Shown here in pieces: positions 30,259 to 39,827 of a stretch of 64,000 nt of DNA (the first letter of the stretch is position 1; each line of letters opens with the position of its first letter). The stretch spans positions 1 through 64,000 of the forward strand of contig CAMCWK010000013.1 of NCBI GenBank assembly GCA_945882615.1, in the 5' to 3' direction. The translations under genes were made by a program, and so were the position numbers. This DNA comes from Rhizobium sp. Q54 (lineage in GTDB: Bacteria > Pseudomonadota > Alphaproteobacteria > Micropepsales > Micropepsaceae). The notes below the pieces were generated by a model. It ran no database searches. It was not told the DNA's origin and worked only from the letters and a program-made list of their open reading frames with translations.

Positions 30259-32586
30259 ATGTTCAAGACGGGCAAGATGCGTAAGAAAAACGGACTTTTC
30301 ATGGGTGCGGCCGCCACCATCGCGCTGGGCGCCGTTGCGGCTTTTGGCCCCGCCGCCATGGGTCAGAACGCCGCCGGCCCCTTCACCACGGCACAGGTCA
30401 ATGACGGACGCGAGGCCTATGCCGCGGCTTGCGCCTATTGCCATCTGCCCGATCTCACCGGCACCAATGACGCGCCGGCCCTCGGCGGCACCGCCTTTGT
30501 CGGCGCCTGGGGCAACCGCACCACCGCCCAGCTCTTCAGCAAGATTCATCTGACCATGCCGCTGGGCGGAGCGGGCAGCCTGAGCGAAAAGCAGACCGCG
30601 GACATCGTCGCTTACATCCTGGAGCGCAATGGCGCCAAGGCCGGCGGCACGCCGCTGACCGCCAAGACCGCGGTTGCGATCGGCAGCATCGCCAGCGGCA
30701 AGCCGCCGGCTGCCGCGCCGCGCACCGCCCAAGCCACACCCAAGCCCACACCGAAGCCGGTCGCGCCGGCCGCCACCAAGCCGCAATCGGGCGGCGGCAC
30801 CCGAGCCCAGACCAGCGGCGCGCAGGAATCCGCGCCAGCCTCCGGCGCCGGCAACGCGCCCGCGCAGAGCCTTTTCCAGCGCGCCATGGCCGGCGTGCGC
30901 GTGCCCGATCCGGGCGGCTTTGGCCTGCCCACCCGCTTCGGCCTGATCCACGAAGGCAACATCCAGAACTATCAGCCCGTGACCGACGAGATGCTGCGCA
31001 ATCCGCCGGACAGTTCCTGGCTGATGTATCGCCGCAATTATCAGGGCTGGAGCTACAGCCCCCTCAACCAAATCAATACCGAAAACGTCAAGTCGCTGAC
31101 CCTGAAATGGATGTGGTCGCTGCCGGAGAACGGCACGCTGGAAATCACGCCGCTGATCCATAACGGCATCCTGTTCATCTGGGGCACCAGCAACACCATC
31201 CAGGCGCTGGATGCCAAGAGCGGCGAACTGTTGTGGGAAAACCGCCTGGGTCCGGCGCCGCGCCGCCCCGGCCCCGGCCCCTCGACCGAGGAAACCCGCT
31301 CCATGGGCCTGTGGGGCAACAACATCTATGTGAACACGCCCCAGGGCTATCTCTATGCTCTCGACGCGCGCACCGGCAAGGAAGTGTGGAAGACCCACAT
31401 CACCGACGAGAAGATGTTCGCCAACAATAGCGGCATGGTCGGCGGCTCCACCGGTGGCGTGATCATCATCAAGGGCCGCGTGTTGGTCGGCATGACCAAT
31501 TGCGGCCGCAAGGGCGACGACAATCACTGCTATATCAGCGCCTATGACGCGCGCACCGGCAAGCGTGACTGGAAATTCGTCACCGTCGCGCTGAAGGGCC
31601 AGAAGGGCGGCGACACCTGGAACAACCTGCCCGACAATGAACGCAAGGGCGGCGAGACCTGGATCGCGGGCACTTACGATCCCGAAAGCAACACGACCTA
31701 TTGGGGCACGGCGCAAGCCAAGCCCTGGCGGCGCGACCTGCGCGGCTCGGGCGATGGCGCCACCGAATATGCCAACTCGACCGTCGCGCTGGATGCCGAC
31801 ACCGGCAAGCTGAAATGGACCTATAACCACGCGCCGGGCGAATCCCTCGATCTCGACGAGGTGTTCGAGCGCGTGGTGGTGACGCACGGAAACCAGAAGT
31901 CGCTGCTCACGATCGGCAAGCCGGGCATCCTGTGGAAGATCGACGCCAACACCGGCAAGTTCCTGGCCGCAAAGCAGACAGTGTTCCAGAATGTCTATGA
32001 GAACTTCGACGAGAAGACCGGCAAGGTCGTCTATCGCAAGGACATTCAGAACCAGAAGGTGAGCGACTGGCTCTCCTCCTGTCCCGGACCGCAGGGCGGC
32101 CATGACTGGCAGGCGACCAGCTATCATCAGCCCAGCGATGCGCTGATCATTCCCTTGCAGCAGTCCTGCGTCTTCATGCTGGGCAACGGCTCTCAGACCT
32201 ACTTTGAGATGCCCGGCACCAACGGCAACAATGGCCGCCTGTCCGCCTATCGGGCGCGCGACCTCAAGCCGCTCTGGTCGTTCCAGCAGCGTTCGCCCTT
32301 CCTGACCGGCGTGGTCTCGACCGCGGGCAACCTGGCCTTTGTCGGCGACTTTGACCGTGTCTTTCGCGCGGTAGACGCCCGAAACGGCAACACGCTGTGG
32401 AAGACCCGGCTCGGCACCACGGTCCAGGGCTATCCGGTCAGCTTCAGCGTGGACGGCAAGCAGTATATCGCCGTCACCACGGGTCTGGGGGGCGGCAGCC
32501 CGCAGAACAAGCCGGCCACCTTGCTGCGCGAAGTGAAGCGCCCGGCCAACGGCTACAACCTGTTTGTGTTCGGTCTGCCAGACTGA
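30259..32586 (+). CDS. PQQ-dependent dehydrogenase with N-terminal cytochrome c domain
   Basis: A 775-residue periplasmic quinohaemoprotein. After a signal segment, a cytochrome c domain carries the haem motif CAYCH (Cys58, Cys61, His62) and a likely axial methionine in [10 protein letters not shown] Pro/Ala-rich linker (about residues 135-195) leads to the PQQ propeller: [47 protein letters not shown] and [11 protein letters not shown] (candidate catalytic aspartate). It probably oxidises an alcohol or sugar and passes electrons to the respiratory chain. ATG 30259 follows GAGG. Most quinohaemoproteins carry the haem domain at the C-terminus, so this order is unusual. No pqq genes are in the window. 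Confidence 0.88.
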   Translation: MFKTGKMRKKNGLFMGAAATIALGAVAAFGPAAMGQNAAGPFTTAQVNDGREAYAAACAYCHLPDLTGTNDAPALGGTAFVGAWGNRTTAQLFSKIHLTMPLGGAGSLSEKQTADIVAYILERNGAKAGGTPLTAKTAVAIGSIASGKPPAAAPRTAQATPKPTPKPVAPAATKPQSGGGTRAQTSGAQESAPASGAGNAPAQSLFQRAMAGVRVPDPGGFGLPTRFGLIHEGNIQNYQPVTDEMLRNPPDSSWLMYRRNYQGWSYSPLNQINTENVKSLTLKWMWSLPENGTLEITPLIHNGILFIWGTSNTIQALDAKSGELLWENRLGPAPRRPGPGPSTEETRSMGLWGNNIYVNTPQGYLYALDARTGKEVWKTHITDEKMFANNSGMVGGSTGGVIIIKGRVLVGMTNCGRKGDDNHCYISAYDARTGKRDWKFVTVALKGQKGGDTWNNLPDNERKGGETWIAGTYDPESNTTYWGTAQAKPWRRDLRGSGDGATEYANSTVALDADTGKLKWTYNHAPGESLDLDEVFERVVVTHGNQKSLLTIGKPGILWKIDANTGKFLAAKQTVFQNVYENFDEKTGKVVYRKDIQNQKVSDWLSSCPGPQGGHDWQATSYHQPSDALIIPLQQSCVFMLGNGSQTYFEMPGTNGNNGRLSAYRARDLKPLWSFQQRSPFLTGVVSTAGNLAFVGDFDRVFRAVDARNGNTLWKTRLGTTVQGYPVSFSVDGKQYIAVTTGLGGGSPQNKPATLLREVKRPANGYNLFVFGLPD

Positions 32587-32612
32587 CGCGAATAGACATA
32601 AGCGAATGTCAC

Positions 32613-32638
32613 AGGGGCGCGGCGCAAGCCGCGCCCCT
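32613..32638 (+). terminator. Terminator after the PQQ dehydrogenase gene
   Basis: AGGGGCGCGGC-GCAA-GCCGCGCCCCT is an 11-bp perfect stem closed by a GCAA tetraloop, followed by ATCCTTTT. The T run is weak but the stem is very stable. Confidence 0.75.
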
Positions 32639-32726
32639 ATCCTTTTGGTATTGCTGGCGTTTTAGGTCCCGTTGACGCCAAGGGGCCCGCCATTGCAAGC
32701 AGTGGCCACCAAATAGGGGGGCCTTC

Positions 32727-33371
32727 TTGCTGCGCTTTTTCCAAGCCATGATGCCGCGCGAGGAAAAATTCTTCGGCCTTTTCAACGCCCATGCCCGCAC
32801 CCTGGTGGACGGCGCCGTCGCCCTGCGCGACCTGCTGGAAGGCGGCCCCGGCGTGGCCGAGGCCTGTGCCCGCATCGTGGCGCATGAGAATGAAGCCGAC
32901 GCCATCGCCCGCGACGTGTTGCTCAGCGTCCGGCGGTCCTTCATCACGCCTTTCGACCGCGGCGACATCAAGGACCTGATCGGCCAGCTCGATGATTCCA
33001 TCGACCAGATGCAGAAGACCGCCAAGGCCATCACCCTGTTCGAAGTGACCAGCTTCGATATCCACATGCGCCAGATGGCCGACATCATCCTGCGCTGCGC
33101 CGAACTGACGGTGGAAGCGGTGGGCCTGCTGGGTTCGATGCGCGAGGATTCCGGGCGCATCAACGCCATCACCGAGGAAATCACCCGGCTGGAGGAACAG
33201 GCCGACGAGCTGCACGACCAGGGGATCAAGGCGCTGTTCCTGAAGAGCCGGGATGGCGACGCCATGGCCTTCATCGTCGGCAACGAAATCTACGATCATC
33301 TCGAAAAAGTGGTGGACCGCTTCGAGGATGTCGCCAATCGCATCAGCGGCATTGTGATCGAGCAGGTGTAG
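32727..33371 (+). CDS. DUF47 (PhoU-like) accessory protein of Pit
   Basis: A 214-residue all-helical cytoplasmic protein of the DUF47/PhoU-like family, with MMPREEKFFGLFNAHARTL, HENEADAIARDVLLSVRRSFITPFDRGDI and NEIYDHLEKVVDRFEDVANRI. Such proteins sit next to Pit transporters and regulate phosphate entry. The start is TTG 32727 behind a G-rich ribosome site; ATG 32748 is the alternative. Six bases separate its stop from the pit start codon. Confidence 0.92.
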   Translation: MLRFFQAMMPREEKFFGLFNAHARTLVDGAVALRDLLEGGPGVAEACARIVAHENEADAIARDVLLSVRRSFITPFDRGDIKDLIGQLDDSIDQMQKTAKAITLFEVTSFDIHMRQMADIILRCAELTVEAVGLLGSMREDSGRINAITEEITRLEEQADELHDQGIKALFLKSRDGDAMAFIVGNEIYDHLEKVVDRFEDVANRISGIVIEQV

Positions 33372-33376
33372 GGCTT

Positions 33377-34369
33377 ATGACCCTGCTCATCATCCTGATT
33401 TGCGTCGCGCTGCTGTTTGATTTTCTCAACGGGCTGCACGACGCCGCCAACTCCATCGCCACCATCGTCTCCACCCGCGTGCTCTCGCCCAAGTATGCGG
33501 TCGCCTGGGCCGCCTTCTTCAACTTCATCGCCTTTCTGGTGTTCGGCCTGCATGTCGCCAACACCGTCGGCACCGGCATCGTTTCGCCCAGCGTGATTTC
33601 CGACCAGGTGATTTTCGGGGCGCTGATGGGCGCCATCATCTGGAACGTGGTGACCTGGCTGGCCGGCATCCCCTCCTCCTCCTCCCATGCCCTGATCGGC
33701 GGACTGGTTGGCGCGGGCATCTGCAAGGCCGGCTTTGACGCCGTGGTGGTCCAGGGCCTGGCCAAGACCGTCGGCGCCATCGCGCTGTCACCCGCCACCG
33801 GTTTCTTCCTGGCGCTGCTGATGGTGCTGTTCATCTCCTGGACCTTCTTCAAGACCTCGCCCTACAAGTCCGACAAGCTGTTCCGCTATGGCCAGTTCGT
33901 TTCGGCTTCCGCCTACAGCCTGGGCCATGGCGGCAATGATGCGCAAAAGACCATGGGCATCATTGCGGCGCTGCTGTTCGCCCATGGCATGAGCGGCGGC
34001 ACGTTCCATGTGCCCTTCTGGGTGGTGATCACCTGCCAGGCGGCGATGGGCCTGGGCACGCTGTTCGGCGGCTGGCGCATCGTGCGCACCATGGGTTCGC
34101 GCATCACTCATCTCACCCCGATGCAGGGCGTCTGCGCCGAGACCGCCGGCTCCATCACCCTTTTTGGCGCGACCTGGCTGGGCATTCCGGTGTCCACCAC
34201 CCACACCATCACCGGCGCCATCATCGGCGTGGGCGCGGCGCGGCGGGTGTCGGCGGTGCGCTGGAGCGTGGCCAAGGACATTGTCACCGCCTGGATCGTC
34301 ACCATGCCGGCCTCGGGCCTGATCGCCGCGGTCTTCTATTATCTGGGCGGCGCCTTCGGGATGACTTAG
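33377..34369 (+). CDS. pit: Low-affinity inorganic phosphate transporter, Pit family
   Basis: A 330-residue inner-membrane protein with about 10 membrane segments. It shows the duplicated PiT signature: DFLNGLHDAANSIATIVSTRVLSP in the first half and GHGGNDAQKTMGIIAALL in the second, plus IPSSSSHALIGGLVGAG and IPVSTTHTITGAIIGVG. It imports metal-phosphate with protons. It is in one operon with the DUF47 gene. Confidence 0.94.
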   Translation: MTLLIILICVALLFDFLNGLHDAANSIATIVSTRVLSPKYAVAWAAFFNFIAFLVFGLHVANTVGTGIVSPSVISDQVIFGALMGAIIWNVVTWLAGIPSSSSHALIGGLVGAGICKAGFDAVVVQGLAKTVGAIALSPATGFFLALLMVLFISWTFFKTSPYKSDKLFRYGQFVSASAYSLGHGGNDAQKTMGIIAALLFAHGMSGGTFHVPFWVVITCQAAMGLGTLFGGWRIVRTMGSRITHLTPMQGVCAETAGSITLFGATWLGIPVSTTHTITGAIIGVGAARRVSAVRWSVAKDIVTAWIVTMPASGLIAAVFYYLGGAFGMT

Positions 34370-34439
34370 TCCGTTCGGCCCGTTTTGGGCCGTAGACGGA
34401 TAATCGTATTATGGCCCAGCGAATCACGCGGGGCCGGGC

Positions 34440-34905
34440 TTGGGCGATCCTCTTTTTCGTGAACATGGCAAGCAGGTCGCGGCACTGTGCTGGCGCGCTG
34501 GCGCCAAGGGCGTGCTGGAAGTTCTGCTGATCACCTCCCTCAACGCCAGACGCTGGATTTTGCCCAAGGGCTGGTTGATGCCGGACATGACGTTGGCCGA
34601 ATCCGCCGCCCGCGAGGCGTTCGAGGAAGGCCGGCGTCGCCGGCAAGATCGCGGCCGCGCCAATCGGCAGCTATCACTATCTGAAAGAAAAGAAAGACGG
34701 CGGCGGTGTACCCTGCAGCGTTGATGTCTTCGCGCTGGAAGTCATCCAACAGCTTGACGACTGGCCGGAAAAAGGCGCCCGTGAAATTTCCTGGCTGCCG
34801 CTGGATCAGGCGGCAGTGCGGGTATCGGAGCCGGGCCTGCGCGATTTGCTGCGGAATTTCCGCATACAGCACAAGCCGCAAGCCGCCGCGAAACGCGCTG
34901 GCTAG
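34440..34905 (+). pseudogene. NUDIX hydrolase gene broken by a +1 frameshift
   Basis: The first frame (TTG 34440) gives KQVAALCWRAG, VLLITSLNARRWILPKGW and the Nudix box start ESAAREAFEE, then degrades to Arg-rich sequence. The second frame resumes exactly in the box with AGVAGKIAAAPIGSYHYLKEK, then PCSVDVFALEVIQQLDDWPEKGAREISWLPLDQAA to the TAG at 34903. One extra G near 34629-34630 explains it. The rest of the gene looks intact, so this is either a recent mutation or a sequence error. The product would be a small (about 155-residue) NUDIX hydrolase. Its end overlaps the convergent M81 gene by 4 bp. Confidence 0.85.
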
Positions 34906-36374
34906 TCGTTCACCAGATCCAGGGGATAGAAGGGCCGCGTCACCTTGGTGAAAGGGATTCGCCGCATGTTCACGCAAGTCGGTCCCGGCGTGTCGGCCAG
35001 GAAGATGCGCGCCGCGATGGGCGTGTAAGAGACGCGAAAATGCGAAGGCGAGCGCACGAACACCAGCGCCGCGCGCGCAGGGTCCAGCCCCACCGATTTG
35101 TGAATCCCCAGGTCCCATTCGAAATGCGGGATGGAGCGCAGGTTGAGGCGGATGGAACCGATTTCCAGCACGACCGTGAGCCCCATCTCGCCCACCATGC
35201 CGTTGCCGCCCGGACCTTCCAGCACATACTGGCCATCGCTGATGGTCTTGACCTTGGCCGTGACGGTGAGCGGATCGCCCAGCCCGGAACGCTTGTGACC
35301 CACCGCCAGCGTGATGGTCTTGCCCACGCCCGCCTTCGCGGCCTCCGCCGCGGCCTCGGCATCGCAGATGGTGCAGATGGAAATGCGCATCGCTTTGTCA
35401 GCGCCCGCGTGCAGCAGCGCCGCCAGCACGGCGGTGGAATCCGCCGCCGCCCCGCCCGACGGCGTGTCGCCGGAATCACTGGCAACCGTCAGTCCGGGCG
35501 AGGACAGGCCGATGCGGATGATCTCGTCCAGCGGCGTCACCTCGGGCTCGAATTCGGTGCGCCGGTCCCATGCCATTTTCGCAAGCTTGTCGGCGCAGGC
35601 CTGCGCCTTTTGCTTGTCCTCGCCGCAGACCAAAGCGGCGAAACCCAGGTCCGGGGTATCGATCCAGGGCTGCACCGGAAACAGCGAGACATGCAGCACC
35701 TCACCGCGTTCTTCCATGGCGCGCCCCTCGGCGACAATGTCGCTGAGCGGCGGGGCGGTGGTGCGCGCCGAATCCGGGCTGAACACCATGTGCCGTTTGC
35801 TCAGCGCCATCACCGGCTTCACCTTGCCCAGGATCCAGTCGATCAGCAGCCGCGCCGCGCGATAACCCGTCTCATACATGTCGATATGGGGAAATTCGCG
35901 ATAGCCGATATAGGCGACATCGGGCTGCAGCATGGCGGCCGTGATATGGCCATGCAGATCGAGCGAGACGGTGATGGGCGTGCCGGGCGGCAGCTCGGCG
36001 CGGACCCGGCGCACGATCTCGGCCTCGGCATCGGGCTCATCTTCCAGGATCATGGCGCCATGCAGCGCCAGGAACACGCCATCCACCGGAAGCGCAGCGC
36101 GCAGCCGCTCGATGATCTCGTTCATCAGGATGTCGAAGCTCTTGCGCTCCACCGTGCCCGAGGCCATCGCCATGGTGGCCAGCAGCGGCAGCGGCGTGGC
36201 CCCGGCTTCCCGGCAGGCATCCAGCGCGCCGGGCACTTCCAGCCGGGCATTGCCAAAGGCGGTGAGAATATCATCACCGCGATAGAGATACTGATCCTCG
36301 AAGGTCTTCACCGTGGTGGTGAAGGGCACGAAGCTGTTGGTCTCCTGCTTGAATTCCGCAATCGCGATGCGCAT
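34902..36374 (-). CDS. M81-family metallopeptidase (MlrC-like), operon-distal copy
   Basis: A 490-residue cytoplasmic protein (no signal peptide) of the M81/MlrC family, known for hydrolysing linearised microcystin. N-terminal blocks MRIAIAEFKQETNSF, GVFLALHGAMI, SLDLHGHIT and EFPHIDMYETG hold the expected zinc ligands Asp139, His141 and His163. The C-terminal MlrC domain contains SDSGDTPSGGAAADST, NMVGEMG-like GMVGEMGLTVVL and the end block FTKVTRPFYPLDL. It is the last gene of the ABC-transporter operon, 26 bp behind the ATPase gene. Its substrate is probably the imported peptide-like compound; this is inferred from context. Confidence 0.87.
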   Translation of the reverse strand: MRIAIAEFKQETNSFVPFTTTVKTFEDQYLYRGDDILTAFGNARLEVPGALDACREAGATPLPLLATMAMASGTVERKSFDILMNEIIERLRAALPVDGVFLALHGAMILEDEPDAEAEIVRRVRAELPPGTPITVSLDLHGHITAAMLQPDVAYIGYREFPHIDMYETGYRAARLLIDWILGKVKPVMALSKRHMVFSPDSARTTAPPLSDIVAEGRAMEERGEVLHVSLFPVQPWIDTPDLGFAALVCGEDKQKAQACADKLAKMAWDRRTEFEPEVTPLDEIIRIGLSSPGLTVASDSGDTPSGGAAADSTAVLAALLHAGADKAMRISICTICDAEAAAEAAKAGVGKTITLAVGHKRSGLGDPLTVTAKVKTISDGQYVLEGPGGNGMVGEMGLTVVLEIGSIRLNLRSIPHFEWDLGIHKSVGLDPARAALVFVRSPSHFRVSYTPIAARIFLADTPGPTCVNMRRIPFTKVTRPFYPLDLVND

Positions 36375-36400
36375 GGCGTTCTCCTTCAGACCTTCTCGCC

Positions 36401-38008
36401 TTAGACCGGGGCCAGCTTGCCGCGCCCGGGAATGGCGGCGAGGAGCGCGCGGGTGTAATCGCTGGACGGAGCGGCGAAGACGGTGCCAGTGGGGCCGGAT
36501 TCCACCACCTGCCCGTGGCGCATCACCATCACCCGGTGGCAGACTTGGGCGGCCACCCGCATGTCATGGGTGATGAACAGCATGGCGAGATTCATCTGCT
36601 GGCGCACATCGTCCAGCAGTTTCAGCACCTGGGCCTGCACCGTGACATCCAGTGCCGAAACCGGCTCATCGGCAATGAGGATGTCGGGCTTCAGCATCAG
36701 AGCGCGGGCCAGGCCGATACGCTGGCGCTGGCCACCGGAAAATTCATGCGGGAAGCGGTTCATGGTTTCCGGGTTCAATCCCACCAGCCGCAATATGTCG
36801 GCGGCGCGTTCGCGCGCTTCCTTCATGTCTTCGCCATAGGCCCGTGGCCCCGCAATCACGATCTCACCCACTGTCTGGCGCGGATTGAGCGAGGAAAACG
36901 GGTCCTGGAACACCATCTGGATGCGCCGCCGCAAGGGCCGCAGCGCGCCCGGCGTCATCCGGGCAATGTCGGCGCCGTCGAACAGAATCTCGCCGGCATC
37001 GGGGTCCAGCAGCCGGATGACGCAGCGTGCCAGGGTGGACTTGCCCGAACCGGATTCCCCCACAATGCCCAGCGTCTCGCCGCGGCTGAGGGTCAGCGAC
37101 ACCCTATCCACCGCCGTGACCGCGGCGCTACCCGAGAAAAACCCGCCGCGGCGGAAATGTTTGCTCAGCTCGGTCACCGTCAGCAGCGGCTTGTCCTGCG
37201 CCACCGGCTGCAAGGCGCTTTCGCCGCGCGGCACCGCGGCAATCAAGGCGCGGGTATAGGAGTGTTTGGGATTACCCAGCACCTCGGCCGCCGCCCCCTC
37301 CTCCACCACCCGGCCATGGCGCATCACCGCCACCCGGTCGGCCATGTCCGCCACCACGCCGAAATCATGGGTGATGAACAGCACGCTCATCGCGCGTTCC
37401 GTCTGGATGCGCTTGATCAGCTTCAGAATCTGCGCCTGGGTGGTGACGTCCAGCGCCGTGGTCGGCTCGTCGGCGATCAACAATTTGGGCGACAACGACA
37501 GGGCCATGGCGATCATCACCCGCTGGCGCTGGCCGCCCGACAGTTGGTGCGGAAAGGATTTGAGCAGGGCCTTGGGGTCTGCGAGCCCCATCTCGGCCAG
37601 CAAGCCGCCCGCCAGTTCCAGGGCCTCTTTTTCAGGAATGGCGCGATGGGCGCGGATCTGTTCGGTGATCTGCCTGCCGATGGTCACCACCGGGTTGAGC
37701 GCCGCCATCGGGTCCTGGAAAATCATGGCGATATCACGGCCGCGCAATTTGCGGATGCCAGAGGGCGGGAGGCGCAGCAGGTCCGCGCCGCCAAACAGGA
37801 TCTGCCCACCGCTAGCCGTCACCCCGCGCGGCAAGAGACCCATCACCGCATGGGCGGTCAGCGATTTGCCCGAACCGGATTCCCCCACGATGCACAAGAT
37901 TTCGTTGGGATTGATCGTCAGGCTCACGCCATCCACCGCATGGGCACGGTCGGCGCCCGGCGGCAGGGCCACGATAAGATCGCGGATATCAATCAGCGGT
38001 TCGCCCAT
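36401..38008 (-). CDS. Oligopeptide-type ABC transporter, fused double ATPase
   Basis: A 535-residue protein with two complete ATPase halves, equivalent to DppD and DppF fused (GsiA-like layout). The first half has GESGSGKSLTAHAVMG, LSGGQRQRVMIAMAL and LLIADEPTTALDV; the second has GESGSGKSTLARCVI, FSGGQRQRIGLARAL and ILIADEPVSALDV. All Walker and signature motifs are intact. It powers the two permeases encoded immediately upstream; its start overlaps the end of the second permease gene. Confidence 0.94.
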   Translation of the reverse strand: MGEPLIDIRDLIVALPPGADRAHAVDGVSLTINPNEILCIVGESGSGKSLTAHAVMGLLPRGVTASGGQILFGGADLLRLPPSGIRKLRGRDIAMIFQDPMAALNPVVTIGRQITEQIRAHRAIPEKEALELAGGLLAEMGLADPKALLKSFPHQLSGGQRQRVMIAMALSLSPKLLIADEPTTALDVTTQAQILKLIKRIQTERAMSVLFITHDFGVVADMADRVAVMRHGRVVEEGAAAEVLGNPKHSYTRALIAAVPRGESALQPVAQDKPLLTVTELSKHFRRGGFFSGSAAVTAVDRVSLTLSRGETLGIVGESGSGKSTLARCVIRLLDPDAGEILFDGADIARMTPGALRPLRRRIQMVFQDPFSSLNPRQTVGEIVIAGPRAYGEDMKEARERAADILRLVGLNPETMNRFPHEFSGGQRQRIGLARALMLKPDILIADEPVSALDVTVQAQVLKLLDDVRQQMNLAMLFITHDMRVAAQVCHRVMVMRHGQVVESGPTGTVFAAPSSDYTRALLAAIPGRGKLAPV

Positions 38009-38835
38009 CAGCGCCTCCGCCGTGGATTAAGGGCATCGTTCAGCCCGTCGCCGATGAAGTTCAGCGCCAGCACCGTGATCATGATGGCGAGGCCCGGCAG
38101 CACCGTGGTCCACCAGGCTACCCACATGGCCGAGCGCGAGCCGCCGATCATGCTGCCCCAGCTCAGAAGATTGGGGTCGCCCAGCCCCAGAAAGCTCAGC
38201 GCCGATTCGGTCAGGATGGCGCTGCCCACCATCATGGAGCCGACGACAATGATCGGCGGCAGGGCATTGGGCAGAACCTGGGTGAAGATGATGCGGGCAT
38301 CGCCCATGCCAAGCGTTCGCGCTGCCTGGACGAATTCGCGCCCTCGCAGGCTCAGGAATTCGCCCCGTACCACCCGCGCCACCTGCGGCCAGGTGATCAG
38401 GGCAATGCCGATCACGGTCGAGCTCAAGGATGGCTGCATAAACGCCACCAGCACCATCAGCAGCACGAAACTTGGAATGATCTGGAAGAATTCGGTGACC
38501 CGCATCAGCAGATCATCCAGCCAGCCGCCATAATAGCCCGCCACCGCGCCCAGCAGCACGCCGATGCCCACCGCGCCCAGGGTAGAGGTGATACCAACCA
38601 GCAGCGAAATGCGCGCGCCATAGGCCAGGCCCACCGCCATGTCGCGGCCCAGAACATCGCTTCCCACCAGCAGACCCGGAGCCCCCGGCGGCAGCAGCGG
38701 CATGCCGACAATGGTGAAGGGCCCGCGCGCGAACAGAAGCGGCGCCAGCAGCGCCAGCGCCACGACCACCGCGAAAATCACCAGCCCCACCAGCGGGATC
38801 GGTCTTGAGAGAAACACCCGCAGGAAATTTCTCAT
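38008..38835 (-). CDS. Oligopeptide-type ABC transporter permease (DppC-like)
   Basis: A 275-residue inner-membrane protein with about 6 membrane segments. The N-terminal PLVGLVIFAVVVALALLAPL and the LVGSDVLGRDMAVGLAYGARISLLVG block are typical of DppC/OppC. The EAA-type loop is EFVQAARTLGMGDARIIFTQVLPN. It pairs with the DppB-like permease, whose stop overlaps its start by 4 bp. Confidence 0.93.
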   Translation of the reverse strand: MRNFLRVFLSRPIPLVGLVIFAVVVALALLAPLLFARGPFTIVGMPLLPPGAPGLLVGSDVLGRDMAVGLAYGARISLLVGITSTLGAVGIGVLLGAVAGYYGGWLDDLLMRVTEFFQIIPSFVLLMVLVAFMQPSLSSTVIGIALITWPQVARVVRGEFLSLRGREFVQAARTLGMGDARIIFTQVLPNALPPIIVVGSMMVGSAILTESALSFLGLGDPNLLSWGSMIGGSRSAMWVAWWTTVLPGLAIMITVLALNFIGDGLNDALNPRRRR

Positions 38836-39809
38836 CGGCCCAGCTCCACCCGGGGATCGGCGATGGAATAGGCAATGTCGGTTGCCAGATTGAACAGGCT
38901 GACCAGCACTGCCGTGACGATGAAGATGCCCAGCAACAGCGGATTGTCGCGCGTGGTCACCGCCTCATAGGCCAGCGTGCCGACGCCCGGCCAGCTGAAG
39001 ACATTTTCCACCAGCACGCTGCCGCCCACCAGAATGGCGGATTGCAGGCCGGCGAAGGTGATCAGCGGCACCAGGGCATTGCGCAGGATATGGCGGCGGG
39101 CAACCTGGCCTTCGCTGATGCCCTTGGCCCGCGCGGTTTTCACGAAATCCTGATCGGCAACCTCGATCATGGCGGTGCGGGTCAGCCGCGCATAACTCGC
39201 CATGAAATACAGTGCCAGGGTCACGCCCGGCAGGATCATGTGAACCGCGATATCACCGATGCGCGTCAGGCCGGTATAATCGGCGCCCATGGTTTCCAGT
39301 CCGAATGGCGGCAGCCAGCCCAGCCACACCGAAAAAACCAGCATCGCCATCATGCCCAGCCAGAATTGCGGCATGGCGTAGAACAGCATGGAAAGCACCG
39401 TCATTGCGGCATCGGTCGCCGATCCGGGCCGCCGCGCCGCCATCATGCCCATCGCCACCCCGCCCGCGATCGCCACCAGCAGGGCGAAGGCATTGAGCAG
39501 CAAGGTGTTGGGGAGCCGCTCCAGGATCACATCCACCACCGGCTGGCGGCGTACAAAGCTGCTGCCCAGATCGCCCTGCGCCACCGCGCTGAGATATTTC
39601 CACAATTGCACCGGCAGCGGCTGGTCCAGCCCATATTCGGCGCGCAGGCTTTTCATGAAGGCTTCGTCGGCAAAGCCGGCCTGCCCCGCCATCACCGTGG
39701 CGGTATCGCCCGGCGCCAGCCGCACCAGGAAAAAGCTCAGCAGCACCACCGCGATGGTGATCAACACCGTCTTGATCAGGCGCGCGCCAATGTAAGTGAG
39801 ACGGTTCAT
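38832..39809 (-). CDS. Oligopeptide-type ABC transporter permease (DppB-like)
   Basis: A 325-residue inner-membrane protein with about 6 membrane segments. It starts with IGARLIKTVLITIAVVLLSFFLVRLAPGD, the usual DppB/OppB N-terminus, and has LPNTLLLNAFALLVAIAGGVAMG and the EAA-type loop DFVKTARAKGISEGQVARRHILRNAL. It forms the membrane channel with the DppC-like protein. Confidence 0.93.
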   Translation of the reverse strand: MNRLTYIGARLIKTVLITIAVVLLSFFLVRLAPGDTATVMAGQAGFADEAFMKSLRAEYGLDQPLPVQLWKYLSAVAQGDLGSSFVRRQPVVDVILERLPNTLLLNAFALLVAIAGGVAMGMMAARRPGSATDAAMTVLSMLFYAMPQFWLGMMAMLVFSVWLGWLPPFGLETMGADYTGLTRIGDIAVHMILPGVTLALYFMASYARLTRTAMIEVADQDFVKTARAKGISEGQVARRHILRNALVPLITFAGLQSAILVGGSVLVENVFSWPGVGTLAYEAVTTRDNPLLLGIFIVTAVLVSLFNLATDIAYSIADPRVELGR

Positions 39810-39827
39810 GCGCCCCTCATGCCCCCC

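Noticed and set aside
29458-32127. Very long minus-strand frame (889 codons) opposite the CHRD and PQQ dehydrogenase genes
   Set aside because: Antisense shadow of two clear genes; low-complexity Gly/Arg/Ala composition and no motifs.
36515-38533. 672-codon plus-strand frame opposite the ABC ATPase gene
   Set aside because: Mirror frame of a gene with intact Walker motifs; His/Gln/Arg-rich product with no domain.
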